A stretch of 64,000 nt of DNA from Pseudomonadota bacterium (GTDB taxonomy: Bacteria; Pseudomonadota; Gammaproteobacteria; Steroidobacterales; Steroidobacteraceae). Below, piece by piece: positions 16,890 through 25,842 of the stretch. The DNA lies in NCBI GenBank assembly GCA_021815925.1, contig JAKAZL010000001.1, forward strand, positions 62,001-126,000. The letters are read 5' to 3'. The notes beneath the pieces were generated by a model. That model saw nothing but the letters and a program-made list of their open reading frames with translations, was not told the origin of the DNA and ran no database searches. Numbering within the stretch: position 1 is the stretch's first letter; each line of letters begins with the position of its first letter. Both the position numbers and the translations under genes were made by a program.

Positions 16890-17801
16890 ATGGCGGTCGT
16901 GGGATTCATAGGCCTCGGGCGCATGGGCAGTGGGATGGCGAGCCGCTTGCAGGCCTGCGGGCACGCAGTGCAGGTCTTTAATCGCACCCCCGCGCGCGCC
17001 GCAGCACTGGTGGCGGGTGGCGCGCGCCCATGCCCCACGCCGCGCGAGGCGTGCGCGGGCGCCGCCGCCGTGCTCGTCATGGTGGCCGACGATCTCGCCT
17101 CGCGCGCTGTCTGGCTGGGGCCGCACGGCGTACTCGCCGGGCTCGATGCCGGTGCCTTCGCGATCGAATGCTCCACGCTATCGCATGACTGGGTGCTTGA
17201 GTTGAGCGCACGGGCCGGCGAGGCCGGCCTGCGCTATCTCGATGCGCCGGTCACGGGCCTGCCGGAGCAGGCGGCCGGCGGCGAGCTGACGCTGTTGGTC
17301 GGAGCACGGCCCGACGACCTCGATGCGGCACGGCCGCTGCTCGCTGCGGTGAGCCGGGAGATCGTGCATTTCGGGCCGGCGGGCGCCGGGACGGCCTACA
17401 AGCTGCTGGTCAACCTGCTGGGCGCCGTTCAGATTGCATCGGCCGCAGAAGCGATGGCGCTTGCTGAGCGCGCCGGGCTCGATCCGACGCAGGCGGCCGC
17501 GGCGATTGGCCGTGGCCAGGCGGCCAGTCCGCAGGTGATTCGCAATACGCGGCGCATGGCGGAAAATCAACACGCGCATCCGGTGAACTTCACGCCCCAG
17601 CTGCGCCTGAAGGACATCCGCTACGCCCTTGCGCTGGCGCGCAAGCTCGGTCTGGGTACGCCCTTCGGCACGCTCGCGGCAGGCTGGTTCGATGCGCTGT
17701 GCGCTCAGGCCCCGGTGGGTATCAACGAGAGCGCCATCATCGATGTCGCCCGCACACAGCGCCCTGAGCAGCCAGACACATTGCCTTGCCGGGGTGAGTG
17801 A
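16890..17801 (+). CDS. NAD(P)-dependent beta-hydroxyacid dehydrogenase (3-hydroxyisobutyrate dehydrogenase family)
   Basis: A 303-residue protein from the ATG at 16890, preceded by GGGGAAGG. It opens with the Rossmann motif GFIGLGRMGSGMASRL (residues 5-20), has the substrate-loop motif YLDAPVTGLPEQAAGGELTL in place of the more usual DAPVSGG...GTL, and the catalytic-lysine segment GAGTAYKLLVNLL. The C-terminal dimerisation helix (LRLKDIRYALALARKLGLGTP) is typical. Family members oxidise 3-hydroxyisobutyrate, tartronate semialdehyde, glyoxylate or related acids, and the changed substrate loop makes the substrate uncertain. It follows the photolyase gene by 71 bp and could be co-transcribed. Confidence 0.82.
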   Translation: MAVVGFIGLGRMGSGMASRLQACGHAVQVFNRTPARAAALVAGGARPCPTPREACAGAAAVLVMVADDLASRAVWLGPHGVLAGLDAGAFAIECSTLSHDWVLELSARAGEAGLRYLDAPVTGLPEQAAGGELTLLVGARPDDLDAARPLLAAVSREIVHFGPAGAGTAYKLLVNLLGAVQIASAAEAMALAERAGLDPTQAAAAIGRGQAASPQVIRNTRRMAENQHAHPVNFTPQLRLKDIRYALALARKLGLGTPFGTLAAGWFDALCAQAPVGINESAIIDVARTQRPEQPDTLPCRGE

Positions 17802-17860
17802 GATCATCCTCAGGGTGCGTGGGCGCGCGCCGGCGACTCTGGCAACATAGGAGCATCGAC

Positions 17861-17941
17861 ATGCAAACGACGCTGACTGCAAGCACCCGAATCAGGGGAC
17901 TGCCGGCGCACATCCGGTGCCATGACCTACCTCGCCGATAA
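17861..17941 (+). CDS. Possible small ORF (26 aa) with strong ribosome site
   Basis: An ATG at 17861 lies 7 bases after AGGAG (17849-17853) and opens a 26-codon ORF ending TAA at 17939-17941. The peptide is basic with one Cys and no recognisable motif. It precedes a second small ORF and the ABC exporter genes. It could be a leader peptide controlling the downstream genes, a small product handled by the exporter, or chance. The evidence is only the ribosome site and the position. Confidence 0.25.
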   Translation: MQTTLTASTRIRGLPAHIRCHDLPRR

Positions 17942-18029
17942 ACACCAGACGGCCGCCGAGCGCAGGGTGGTGCGGGCGGAATCCCCGCGGGCGGCGCTGC
18001 GCTATCCGCCGAACGTGATTACGCAGTGA
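17922..18029 (+). CDS. Possible small ORF (35 aa) overlapping the ABC permease start
   Basis: An ATG at 17922 opens a 35-codon ORF whose TGA (18027-18029) overlaps the GTG start of the ABC permease (GTGA). That arrangement is typical of translational coupling. The peptide is hydrophilic and Arg/Ala-rich, with no Cys, signal or recognisable family. It overlaps the preceding 26-codon ORF by 20 bases in another frame. No obvious ribosome site precedes it, so it may depend on the upstream ORF or not be translated at all. Confidence 0.25.
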   Translation: MTYLADKHQTAAERRVVRAESPRAALRYPPNVITQ

Positions 18030-19075
18030 CGCGCGTGTCCGATCGCGAACCGTCCTGGCTCGATGCACGACCCTCGGTGCGAGTCGCCTGGCTGCAGTGG
18101 TGCAACCTCTGGCGCCGCTGGCCGCTCGGTGCGGCCGCTGTCGTGGCAGCGATCCTGGCGCTCGGGCTGCTTGGCCGCGTCACGGTCGTAAGCCAGGGCC
18201 TCCTCCGGGCTGCCGACTCCCCACGGCTGGTGTCGGCGGTGACGCTGGTGCTGGCCGTGCTGCTTGCGCTGCGGCGGCATCGGGATCTGCTGAACGAGCG
18301 GCACCGTGACTGGGTTGGGGCGCTGCCCACTGATGCCTCAACCGCAGCCCGCTCCGCCGCCGCGGTCCTCGCAGCGGGAGTGACTGCGGCGCTGGTGTGT
18401 GCCGCGCTGTTGATCGCGGCGCGACTGCCGGGCTGGGTGCTCGCGCGGCTGCTCGGGTGCCTCGCCGCCGGCGTCCTGTTCGGGACGGCCGCGGCGTTCG
18501 CAGCGTCATGGCGTGCGGCACACGGCGGGCCAGCGAGCCGCCTTGCGCCGCTGCGTTCGCGCTACACGGCGGTCCCCGGGGCGCGCTCGCGCTCGGAGCG
18601 GGCATCACTGCTGCCGCTCGGCAATTGGCCGCGCGTTGAAACCCGCTTCCGTGATCGGCCGACGATCCGTGCGCGTAGTCTGCTGTTGCTGTTGCTCGCC
18701 GTGCCGATGGGTACCTCCGCCGGCACAGCGCTCGCTGCGGCGCTCGTCTGGGTGCTGATTGTGCATCTGATCAATCTACTGCTCGCGCTGGTCCGTTCGG
18801 CGTTCGGGGCGTCCTACTGGCTCGCGCCCACCCCCGTGGGTCCCGCGCGCTTCGCCGCGGCGCTCGCGTGGCGCTCACTCTGCGCCCAGATTGCCGCAAG
18901 CGCGGCGCTGCTCGCCATTGCCTCCGTCACGCTCGGGGCGACATCGGTGCGCCTGATCGGCACGATCGTCGGAGCGTGGCTGGGTGCGGTCGCCCTGGTC
19001 GGCGCGTTGGTGTCCGTGGCCGCGCTGCGGACCCGCTCGATCGCAGCCTCGGTGCTGCATCGGTGGCGCGGATGA
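18026..19075 (+). CDS. ABC-exporter-type membrane protein (permease)
   Basis: A 349-residue integral membrane protein with about eight to ten hydrophobic segments, for example GAAAVVAAILALGLLG, LVLAVLLALRR, AAVLAAGVTAALVCAALLIAA and TIVGAWLGAVALVGALVSVAAL. No family motif is recognised. The GTG start at 18026 is the first in-frame start before the hydrophobic core. Its stop overlaps the ATG of an ABC ATPase (ATGAGTGA), so the two most likely form an ABC-2-like exporter with one permease and one ATPase gene. The cargo is unknown. Two small ORFs immediately upstream are the only hint. Confidence 0.65.
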   Translation: MTRVSDREPSWLDARPSVRVAWLQWCNLWRRWPLGAAAVVAAILALGLLGRVTVVSQGLLRAADSPRLVSAVTLVLAVLLALRRHRDLLNERHRDWVGALPTDASTAARSAAAVLAAGVTAALVCAALLIAARLPGWVLARLLGCLAAGVLFGTAAAFAASWRAAHGGPASRLAPLRSRYTAVPGARSRSERASLLPLGNWPRVETRFRDRPTIRARSLLLLLLAVPMGTSAGTALAAALVWVLIVHLINLLLALVRSAFGASYWLAPTPVGPARFAAALAWRSLCAQIAASAALLAIASVTLGATSVRLIGTIVGAWLGAVALVGALVSVAALRTRSIAASVLHRWRG

Positions 19076-19839
19076 GTGATGTGGCCGCTTCGGGAGCCGC
19101 AGCGGCGCTGCGCATCGCGCGGCTCGATGCCGGCTACGGCGGGCATCCGGTGCTGCGCCAGGTCGATCTCGAGGTGCCGCTCGGGCAGTGGTGCGCGCTG
19201 CTCGGCCCGAATGCGAGCGGCAAATCGACTCTGTTGTACTGCATCGCCGGCTTGCTTCGACCGCTCGCCGGGCGGATCGAGCTGGCGGGCTTGTCGCTGA
19301 CGGACGCACCGGCGCAAGCGAAGCGCGTGCTGGGCTACGCGTGCGCGCCCGATCGGGTGCCGGGTCTGCTCACCGGGCGGCAGTGCTTGCAGGTGTATGC
19401 CGCGGCCAAGGGCCTGCGGTCGATCGACGCCGAGGTGCTCGCGCTCGCCGAGGCACTCTCGTTCACGGCGCAGCTCGATCGTTTCGTCGACACCTATTCG
19501 CTCGGAACCCGCCAGAAGCTGGCGGTGCTGCTGGCCCTGGTCGGCGCGCCGCATTTGATCGTGTTGGATGAGGCGTTCAACGGACTCGATCCGGCGAGTG
19601 CGGGGATTCTCAAGCGTCATCTGCGGCGACTGCTGGACGAGCGGCGCGCGGCGGTGCTGCTGGCCACGCATGCCCTGGACATCGCAGAGCATCATGCCGA
19701 CCGCGTCGCGCTGATGCTGGGCGGGCGCATCGTGCGCGTGTGGAGTGCCGAGGAGATCGCGGCCCGGCGCAGCAGCGGTCAGAGCCTGGAGGAGCTGCTC
19801 GCGGACGCCGCCGCCGAGCACGCCGCCTCGGCATCGTGA
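19072..19839 (+). CDS. ABC transporter ATP-binding protein
   Basis: A 255-residue ABC ATPase from the ATG overlapping the permease stop. The Walker A motif is GPNASGKST, Walker B is LIVLDEAFNGLDP, and the H-loop is LATHALDIAEHHADRV. The signature is degenerate (YSLGTRQKL instead of LSGGQ), which is common in ABC-2 exporters of the CcmA/DrrA kind. It would energise the adjacent membrane protein. It ends 51 bp before the convergent S9 peptidase gene. Confidence 0.88.
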   Translation: MSDVAASGAAAALRIARLDAGYGGHPVLRQVDLEVPLGQWCALLGPNASGKSTLLYCIAGLLRPLAGRIELAGLSLTDAPAQAKRVLGYACAPDRVPGLLTGRQCLQVYAAAKGLRSIDAEVLALAEALSFTAQLDRFVDTYSLGTRQKLAVLLALVGAPHLIVLDEAFNGLDPASAGILKRHLRRLLDERRAAVLLATHALDIAEHHADRVALMLGGRIVRVWSAEEIAARRSSGQSLEELLADAAAEHAASAS

Positions 19840-19890
19840 CCGGCGCGCGGCAGGGTGGCTGGGTCCGCCTGGCGTGGCGGGAGCGGCGGA

Positions 19891-22227
19891 TCAGCCCCAG
19901 GGCCAGGGTCGCAGCGCGAAGTGGGCGGGCGGAATGCTGCCCCCGAGGTGGCGGACAAAATAGTCCCAGCGCCGCACCGTGATGTAGGGCGTCGCATACC
20001 CGTATCCGTGGCGCACGTTCGGTATGGCGATCATGTCGAAGTCCCTATCGGCCTTGATCAGCGCCTGGATGAGGATCTCGGTGTTCTCCGGCGGCACGTT
20101 GTCGTCGAGCGTGCCGTAGGTGAGCATCAGGTGGCCGCGCAGCTGCGCGGCGAGCAGCTCGTTGGCCTGGTTGTCGTAATTGGTCCGGCCGTCGGCGGCG
20201 CGTACCAGCAACCCCTGGTACTTCTCCCCCCAGTCGTTCTCGTAGTCGCGATTGTCCTGGTTGCCGCTCTCGGCCCAGCCGACCTTGAAGAAATCCGGAT
20301 AGCGCAGCAGCGCATCGGCGGTGGCGTCGCCGCCGCCCGAGTGGCCCCAGATGCCGACGCGATCGAGATCGATCCATGGATAGCGGCGGGCGAGCTCGCG
20401 GATGGCGGCGACCTGGTCGGGCAGGGTGTTGTCGCCCATGTCGCCGTACCACAGGTGATGGAAGCGAGCGGAGCGGTACGGCGTGCCCATGCCATCGATC
20501 GCCACGACGATGAAGCCGAGCTCGGCGAGCGATTGGTCATCGAAGTGCGACGCTTCGAAGCGAAACGTGGACACCGAGCCGACCTGCGGCCCCGGATAGA
20601 TGTAATCGATGATCGGGTATTTCTCGTGCGGGTCGAAATCGGTCGGCTTGAAGAGCAGGCCGTACAGATCGGTCCGGCCGTCGCGCGCCTTGACGACGAT
20701 CTGCTGCGGGGGGCGCCAGCCGATCGCGCGCAGGCGCCTGAGGTGGGCACGGGCCACCGTGGCGATGATCCGGCCAGTGGCAGCGTCGCACAGGGTGGTG
20801 ACGGGCGCGTGCCGCGGCGTGGAACAGCTGTCGACGAAGTATCGGCCGTCCGGTGACATCGTGACGACGTGGTCGCAATCCTGGGGTGTCAGCAGTGTCG
20901 GTGTGCCGCCCCGCAGGCTCACCTTCCAGAGCTGCTCGTAGTACGGATTGATGCCGGGTGTCCGGCCGACCGCGCGGAACCAGACCTCGCCGGACGCCCG
21001 GTCGAGGTGCAGCACCTGCGTCACATCACCGTGGCCCGTCGTGACGGGGTGCTCGAGTCGGCCGCTTGCCAGGCTGTAGAGGTACAGGTTGCCCCAGTTG
21101 TTGCGTTCGCTGTACCACAAGGCCTGGTCGGAGCGGGCCAGATAGCGCCAGTCAACCGCGCCGATGCCGCTGTGATAGTAGGTGGCGACGCTTTCCTCGA
21201 ACACCGTGCGGACCGCCCCGGTGCGCGCATCGGCGAGGCGGAACCATTCGTGGCGGCGATCACGCGAGGTGCTCACCAGCGCCAGTGTGCGGCTGTTGCC
21301 GGCCCACTGCAGGTCGTCCCAGTGGCCGCTGTTGCGGCAGCTGAGCTCGTCGCACAGGCTCGAGAGTCGCTGCTGGGGCGGAAGCCGCAGGCGCACCACG
21401 GTGCGTGAGGCGACATGGACCACCACCGGCTCGATCAGGAAGACGTGCCGGTCTCCGGGCAGGGGATATTTCCATTTCTCGAGGCGCGGATGTCCGACGG
21501 CGGCGCTTACCAGGTACATATCGCCGACCTTGCGCTGGTCCTGCTGGTAGGTGGCGATTTCGCGCGAGTTCGGCGACCAGTCGAGCACGGGTCGGGCACC
21601 GTGGATCCAGCCTGCGTTGTGGGTGGCGTAGCCGAAGTTCCTGACGCCGTCGAAGGTCAGTTGTTGCTCCCGGCCGCTGGCCACGTCGCGCACCCATAGG
21701 TTCCAGCCGCGGACGAAGGCGAGCAGTTTGCCGTTCGGCGAGACAATGCCCGGCTCCCCGCCGCTGCCGCGCGGCTGTGGCGCCGGGGCGCAGTGGCCGG
21801 CGCCGCTGAGCTCGCAGGTGAAATGCTTGCCATCGCGCGTGAGCGCGAGGTGGCCGTGCGAAACCTGGATCGCGGTGATGCCAAGACGGGCGGGGTCGAG
21901 GACGGCGTTGATTGCGTTGCCGAGTGCAGCGGCGAGTTTCGCCCGGTTGAATGCCGCGGCAGACTGGCCGGTGCGAGCATCCATGATGCGGTAGTGATCG
22001 CCGCGCGCGTCATGCTCGATGTACCAGAACCGATCGCCGGGCAGCCAGTGGACGATTTGCACCTCGTCGTCGACCAGAGGCGCGGTGTCGTACGGCATGA
22101 ACTGCTCGGCGCGCGAGTAGTCGGCGGCGCTGAGGTGTCGGGGATGCGCAGTGGCGCGCAAGATGGGCAGTGCCGCGATGCACGCGGCCACCATCGACCG
22201 ACTCAGAGCGCGCCAGCTCAAATTCAT
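19891..22227 (-). CDS. Secreted S9 family (dipeptidyl peptidase IV-like) serine peptidase
   Basis: A prolyl-oligopeptidase-family enzyme of about 778 residues. I prefer the ATG at 22227 because it opens a tidy signal peptide (MNLSWRALSR, then SMVAACIAALPIL) and follows a G-run; an ATG 30 bases upstream is possible. A beta-propeller DPP-IV N-terminal region is followed by the catalytic alpha/beta-hydrolase domain with GHSGGG (Ser630), the acid in YGTLDDNVPP and the base in RHGYGYA. It would cleave short peptides, often after proline, in the periplasm. It is a single gene; the adjacent ABC exporter is convergent and probably unrelated. Confidence 0.88.
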   Translation of the reverse strand: MNLSWRALSRSMVAACIAALPILRATAHPRHLSAADYSRAEQFMPYDTAPLVDDEVQIVHWLPGDRFWYIEHDARGDHYRIMDARTGQSAAAFNRAKLAAALGNAINAVLDPARLGITAIQVSHGHLALTRDGKHFTCELSGAGHCAPAPQPRGSGGEPGIVSPNGKLLAFVRGWNLWVRDVASGREQQLTFDGVRNFGYATHNAGWIHGARPVLDWSPNSREIATYQQDQRKVGDMYLVSAAVGHPRLEKWKYPLPGDRHVFLIEPVVVHVASRTVVRLRLPPQQRLSSLCDELSCRNSGHWDDLQWAGNSRTLALVSTSRDRRHEWFRLADARTGAVRTVFEESVATYYHSGIGAVDWRYLARSDQALWYSERNNWGNLYLYSLASGRLEHPVTTGHGDVTQVLHLDRASGEVWFRAVGRTPGINPYYEQLWKVSLRGGTPTLLTPQDCDHVVTMSPDGRYFVDSCSTPRHAPVTTLCDAATGRIIATVARAHLRRLRAIGWRPPQQIVVKARDGRTDLYGLLFKPTDFDPHEKYPIIDYIYPGPQVGSVSTFRFEASHFDDQSLAELGFIVVAIDGMGTPYRSARFHHLWYGDMGDNTLPDQVAAIRELARRYPWIDLDRVGIWGHSGGGDATADALLRYPDFFKVGWAESGNQDNRDYENDWGEKYQGLLVRAADGRTNYDNQANELLAAQLRGHLMLTYGTLDDNVPPENTEILIQALIKADRDFDMIAIPNVRHGYGYATPYITVRRWDYFVRHLGGSIPPAHFALRPWPWG

Positions 22228-22315
22228 TCGGCCCCCGATCCGGCTTGCAGCGCCCATGCGCCGTCCACCACGCGCAGGTTACGCCCCAGTTCGGGCTGCG
22301 GATACGACCTGACGT

Positions 22316-22582
22316 TCAGCGCAGCTGGCTGTCCTTGCTGCCACGGCGATTGTAGCCGCTGAACACCTCGTTCTCGTGGTCCTCATGGGCCTGGCAGGGA
22401 AGACACAGCCGCACACCGGGTATGGCGCGCTGTCGCTCCGCGGGGATGGGATCGCCGCATTCGGCGCAATGGGTCCGCCCCGGGCCCTGCGGCAGGCGGC
22501 TCTGTGCCCGCCGTATGCCGTCGGTGACGGTCGCATCGATCTGTTCCTGCACGGCGCCGTCGCCGGCCCACCCAGTGGCCAT
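22316..22582 (-). CDS. DksA/TraR-family C4 zinc-finger protein
   Basis: An 88-residue protein with a four-cysteine zinc finger: CAECGDPIPAERQ then LCLPCQ near residues 39-63, preceded by a short helix. The pattern and size match the small TraR/YbiI branch rather than full DksA, since the long coiled coil with its acidic tip is missing. Such proteins bind in the RNA polymerase secondary channel and tune transcription, although many small members are uncharacterised. The start has GGAG about 9 bases upstream. It is divergent from the marR gene and shares the AT-rich intergenic region holding the inverted repeat. Confidence 0.82.
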   Translation of the reverse strand: MATGWAGDGAVQEQIDATVTDGIRRAQSRLPQGPGRTHCAECGDPIPAERQRAIPGVRLCLPCQAHEDHENEVFSGYNRRGSKDSQLR

Positions 22583-22675
22583 TTTCGAAGACTCCAGTCG
22601 GAGGGTCTATCTACGGATCAAAAACCTTATTTTACCCGCAGCCCGGCGACGGCGTGTGGGCGGGAGGGATTGCGG

Positions 22676-22716
22676 TATATAATATCGCATGATACTATAA
22701 TTAAAGATATTATATA
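22676..22716. promoter_or_regulatory. Perfect 11-bp inverted repeat, likely MarR operator over the promoter
   Basis: TATATAATATC (22676-22686) is repeated inverted as GATATTATATA (22706-22716) with 19 bases between. TATAAT hexamers occur at 22678-22683 and at 22696-22701, so a repressor bound here would cover any -10 element. The ATG of marR is at 22724. The block is strikingly AT-rich against GC-rich flanks. Autoregulation by the MarR protein is inferred from position and symmetry. Confidence 0.7.
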
Positions 22717-22723
22717 AGCACTT

Positions 22724-23221
22724 ATGGCCCCCGACCGCCTTCGCCAGCTCGGATTCCTGTTCAAAGACGTCAGCCGACGCTATACGCGCCGCTTCGAGGA
22801 GCGCGCGCAGCGGCTTGCGCTCACGCTGCCGCAGTGTCGTGCGCTGATCCACCTTCAAAGCAACGAAGGCGTCAGCCAGAAGCGTCTCGCGGAGCTCGCC
22901 GATGTGGACCCGATGACGCTGGTGCGCATCCTCGATCGGATGGAGGCCGACGGGTGGGTGCAGCGACGGTTCGATCCGGCCGACCGCCGGGCCCATACCC
23001 TCTGGCTCACCGCCGAGGCGGTCCCGGTGCTCGAGCACATCTGGCAGCTCATCACCGAGACCCGCTCCGAGATGCTGCAGGGACTCTCGAACGATGAACG
23101 GACGGTGCTGGTAACGCTGCTCGAGCGGGTGCACGCCAATCTCACTGCACTGCCGCCGTTGCCGGCGGAGCAATCTCCCGCGCCCGAGCTCGGGCGCAGG
23201 TCCACGAGGTCCAACCGATGA
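22724..23221 (+). CDS. MarR-family transcriptional regulator
   Basis: A 165-residue winged-helix repressor. After an N-terminal dimerisation helix, the DNA-binding part reads VSQKRLAELADVDPMTLVRILDRMEADGWVQRRFDPADRRAHTLWLT, with the recognition helix and the DxRxx wing typical of MarR. No Shine-Dalgarno sequence precedes the ATG, so the start could be leaderless or weak. The stop overlaps the ATG of the EmrA-like gene (ATGA), so regulator and pump form one operon. Such regulators usually release DNA when they bind a phenolic compound or drug that the pump exports. Confidence 0.9.
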   Translation: MAPDRLRQLGFLFKDVSRRYTRRFEERAQRLALTLPQCRALIHLQSNEGVSQKRLAELADVDPMTLVRILDRMEADGWVQRRFDPADRRAHTLWLTAEAVPVLEHIWQLITETRSEMLQGLSNDERTVLVTLLERVHANLTALPPLPAEQSPAPELGRRSTRSNR

Positions 23222-24306
23222 ATGATTCCGGGCATGACGCCGACGCCGCGCGCGCATCCTCCGGCGCGACACGGCCATTGCGCGAACGGCTGCGAAAGCC
23301 CCTCATGTGGGGTGTGCCCGCCGTGGTCGGTGCCGTTGCGCTGTACTTCTATTTGACGAGCGGGCGTTATCAGTCGACCGAAGACGCCTACCTGCGCGCC
23401 GCTCAGGTGCAGATCAGCGCCAATGTCTCCGGGCGTGTGCGCCAGGTCGACGTGCACGACAACGAGCGGGTGCATCGCGGTGAGGTTCTCTTCCGGCTCG
23501 ACAACCGACCGTTCCGGATTGCGGTGGAGGCGGCGCGCGCGCGACTCGCAGCCGCTCAGCTCGAGGTCGAATCTCTCAAGGCCAATTACCGCGCGGACGT
23601 GGCGGCGCTGCGCTCCGCGGACAGTCAGGCCGCGTATGCGGCGCGCGAGTTCCGCCGCCAGCAGCGGCTGCTGTCGATCGGTGTCGCCTCACGCTCCGCA
23701 CTCGACCGCGCACAGCTGGCCCTGCAGCAGGCTCGCGCCGCCGATACGGCCGCGCGGCAGCGGATCCAGGGCGTGCTGGCACGACTCGGTGGCAAGCCCG
23801 ATCTGCCGGTGGAGCAGCATCCAGAGGTCGCCGCGGCCCAGGCGGCTCTCGATCATGCGCTTCTCGAGCTGTCCTACACCACGGTGTATGCCCCTAGCGA
23901 TGGGATCGTGACGGAGGTGGAGCACCTGCAGGCCGGCGCATACCTGCCGCTCGCGACGCCGGCGTTCCTGCTCGTCTCGACCCGCGACATCTGGGTCGAG
24001 GCGGACTACAAGGAAGATCAACTCGATCACATTCGCCCGGGCCAGCACGCGACGGTCAGTATCGATGCCTATCCCGACCAGACGTTCCATGCGGTGGTCG
24101 CGAGCATCACCCCGGGCACCGGGGCGCAGTTCTCGATCCTGCCGCCGCAAAATGCGACCGGAAACTGGGTGAAGGTCGTACAGCGCGTGGGCGTGCGTCT
24201 GCGCCTGGTCGGCAATCTGCCCCCGGTGCGGTCCGGTCTCAGCGCCACGGTGACCATCGATACCCGATCGCACGCCCGCAACACCGCCGGCGGCAGCAGG
24301 GCCTAG
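23218..24306 (+). CDS. EmrA/HlyD-type membrane fusion protein
   Basis: A 362-residue periplasmic adaptor with one N-terminal transmembrane helix (VPAVVGAVALYFYL, about residues 34-47). The lipoyl halves flank a coiled-coil hairpin: TEDAYLRAAQVQISANVSGRV, then the hairpin, then YTTVYAPSDGIVTEVEHLQAG. The C-terminal barrel contains ILPPQNATGNWVKVVQR, a classic EmrA segment. It would connect the DHA2-type pump to an outer-membrane channel. It is the second gene of the marR operon, and 26 bp separate it from the pump gene. Confidence 0.92.
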   Translation: MNDSGHDADAARASSGATRPLRERLRKPLMWGVPAVVGAVALYFYLTSGRYQSTEDAYLRAAQVQISANVSGRVRQVDVHDNERVHRGEVLFRLDNRPFRIAVEAARARLAAAQLEVESLKANYRADVAALRSADSQAAYAAREFRRQQRLLSIGVASRSALDRAQLALQQARAADTAARQRIQGVLARLGGKPDLPVEQHPEVAAAQAALDHALLELSYTTVYAPSDGIVTEVEHLQAGAYLPLATPAFLLVSTRDIWVEADYKEDQLDHIRPGQHATVSIDAYPDQTFHAVVASITPGTGAQFSILPPQNATGNWVKVVQRVGVRLRLVGNLPPVRSGLSATVTIDTRSHARNTAGGSRA

Positions 24307-24332
24307 GCGGGATCGGCGCGAACCGCGCAAGC

Positions 24333-25838
24333 ATGGATAACACCCACGTCCATCGAGTGCCGATCACCATTGCGGTGACGTTGGCGACCGTGCTGCAGGC
24401 GGTCGACATGACCATCGCAAACGTCGCCCTGCCGCACATCGGCGGCAGCATGTCGGCGACGCTCGAGCAGATGGATTGGGTTCTCACCTCCTACATCGTG
24501 GCCGCGGCGATCATGACGCCGCTGTCCGGGTGGCTCGCCGGCCGCTTCGGCCGCAAACGCGTGCTGCTGCTGTCGGTGATCGGGTTCACCGTGAGTTCGA
24601 TGCTCTGCGGGCTCGCCCAGTCGATCAACCAGATCGTGCTATTCCGCCTCTTGCAGGGCGCCTCGGGCGCAGGCCTCGTGCCGCTCTCACAGGCCGTGCT
24701 GCTCGACATCAATCCGCCGGAGCGGCACGGGCGGGCCATGGCGCTGTGGGGGCAGGGCGTGGTGCTCGGACCGATGCTCGCGCCGGTACTCGGCGGATGG
24801 CTCACGGACAATTACAGCTGGCGCTGGGTGTTCTATATCAACGTGCCGTTCGGCGTGCTCGCGGCCATCGGACTGATGGTGTATCTGCGTGAGACCGAGC
24901 CACGCAAGAGTTCATTTGACTTCCTCGGCTTCGGCGCGCTCAGCCTGGCGGTCGGGGCGCTGCAGCTGCTGCTCGACCGAGGGGAGTTGAAGGACTGGTT
25001 TGCCTCGCCGGAGATCTGGATCGAGCTGGGCATCACGGCGCTGGCCTTTTGGGTGTTCATCGTGCACACATTGACGGCGCGCGAGCCGTTCGTCAGTCCG
25101 GGGCTGTTCCGCGACCGCAACTTCGCGATCGGAAATTTCCTCATTTTTGTCGTTGGCGTGGTGCTGTTCGCGACACTGGCCCTGCTGCCCCCGCTGCTCG
25201 AGGACCTGCTCGGCTACCCGGTGACGACGGCAGGCATCGCCATGGCCCCGCGTGGCTTTGGCAGCTTCGTGGCCATGGCGATTGCCGGGCGCCTCATCGG
25301 CCGGGTGGATACCCGCGCACTGATCGGAGCGGGGCTCCTGACGACGGCCGTATCGCTCCTGCTGATGTGCTCCTACTCGACCCAGATGCCTCAGGGATTG
25401 ATCTGGTCGACGACCTTTCTGCAGGGACTGGGGACCGGCTTCGCTTACGTTGCGCTGACGACGGTAAGCTTCTCGACCCTTGCCACCCAGCACCGCTCCG
25501 AGGGAACCTCGATGTTCAACCTGCTGCGCAATATCGGCAGCAGCATCGGCATCGCGGCTACCAGCGCGCTGCTGACGCGCAATACCCAGGTCATTCACGA
25601 GCGACTGGCTTCGCATATCGTGCCGTACGGCGGACAGATCCGCCTGCACGCCCCCTATAGCTTCATTTCGATCGCCGGGCTCAGCGCGCTCAACGAGGAA
25701 GTGACGCGCCAGGCGCGGATGATCGCCTACAACGACGACTTCAAGCTGATGTTCGTGATGACCTTGTCGCTGCTGCCACTGCTGCTGCTGCTCAGGCCGC
25801 AGCGCAGTCGCAGCGAAGAGCCGTTGGTGATGGAGTAA
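24333..25838 (+). CDS. EmrB/QacA-type MFS drug:H+ antiporter (DHA2, 14 TM)
   Basis: A 501-residue major facilitator protein. It opens with TVLQAVDMTIANVALPHIGGSM, the EmrB hallmark of helix 1, then has WLAGRFGRKRVLL (motif A) and the antiporter motif C region VVLGPMLAPVLGGWL. WRWVFYINVPFG follows. About 14 hydrophobic helices can be traced. Together with the EmrA-like adaptor and the NodT-like channel it forms a tripartite pump spanning both membranes. The substrate is presumably a hydrophobic compound sensed by the MarR protein. The next gene begins 4 bp after its stop. Confidence 0.93.
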   Translation: MDNTHVHRVPITIAVTLATVLQAVDMTIANVALPHIGGSMSATLEQMDWVLTSYIVAAAIMTPLSGWLAGRFGRKRVLLLSVIGFTVSSMLCGLAQSINQIVLFRLLQGASGAGLVPLSQAVLLDINPPERHGRAMALWGQGVVLGPMLAPVLGGWLTDNYSWRWVFYINVPFGVLAAIGLMVYLRETEPRKSSFDFLGFGALSLAVGALQLLLDRGELKDWFASPEIWIELGITALAFWVFIVHTLTAREPFVSPGLFRDRNFAIGNFLIFVVGVVLFATLALLPPLLEDLLGYPVTTAGIAMAPRGFGSFVAMAIAGRLIGRVDTRALIGAGLLTTAVSLLLMCSYSTQMPQGLIWSTTFLQGLGTGFAYVALTTVSFSTLATQHRSEGTSMFNLLRNIGSSIGIAATSALLTRNTQVIHERLASHIVPYGGQIRLHAPYSFISIAGLSALNEEVTRQARMIAYNDDFKLMFVMTLSLLPLLLLLRPQRSRSEEPLVME

Positions 25839-25842
25839 CCTG

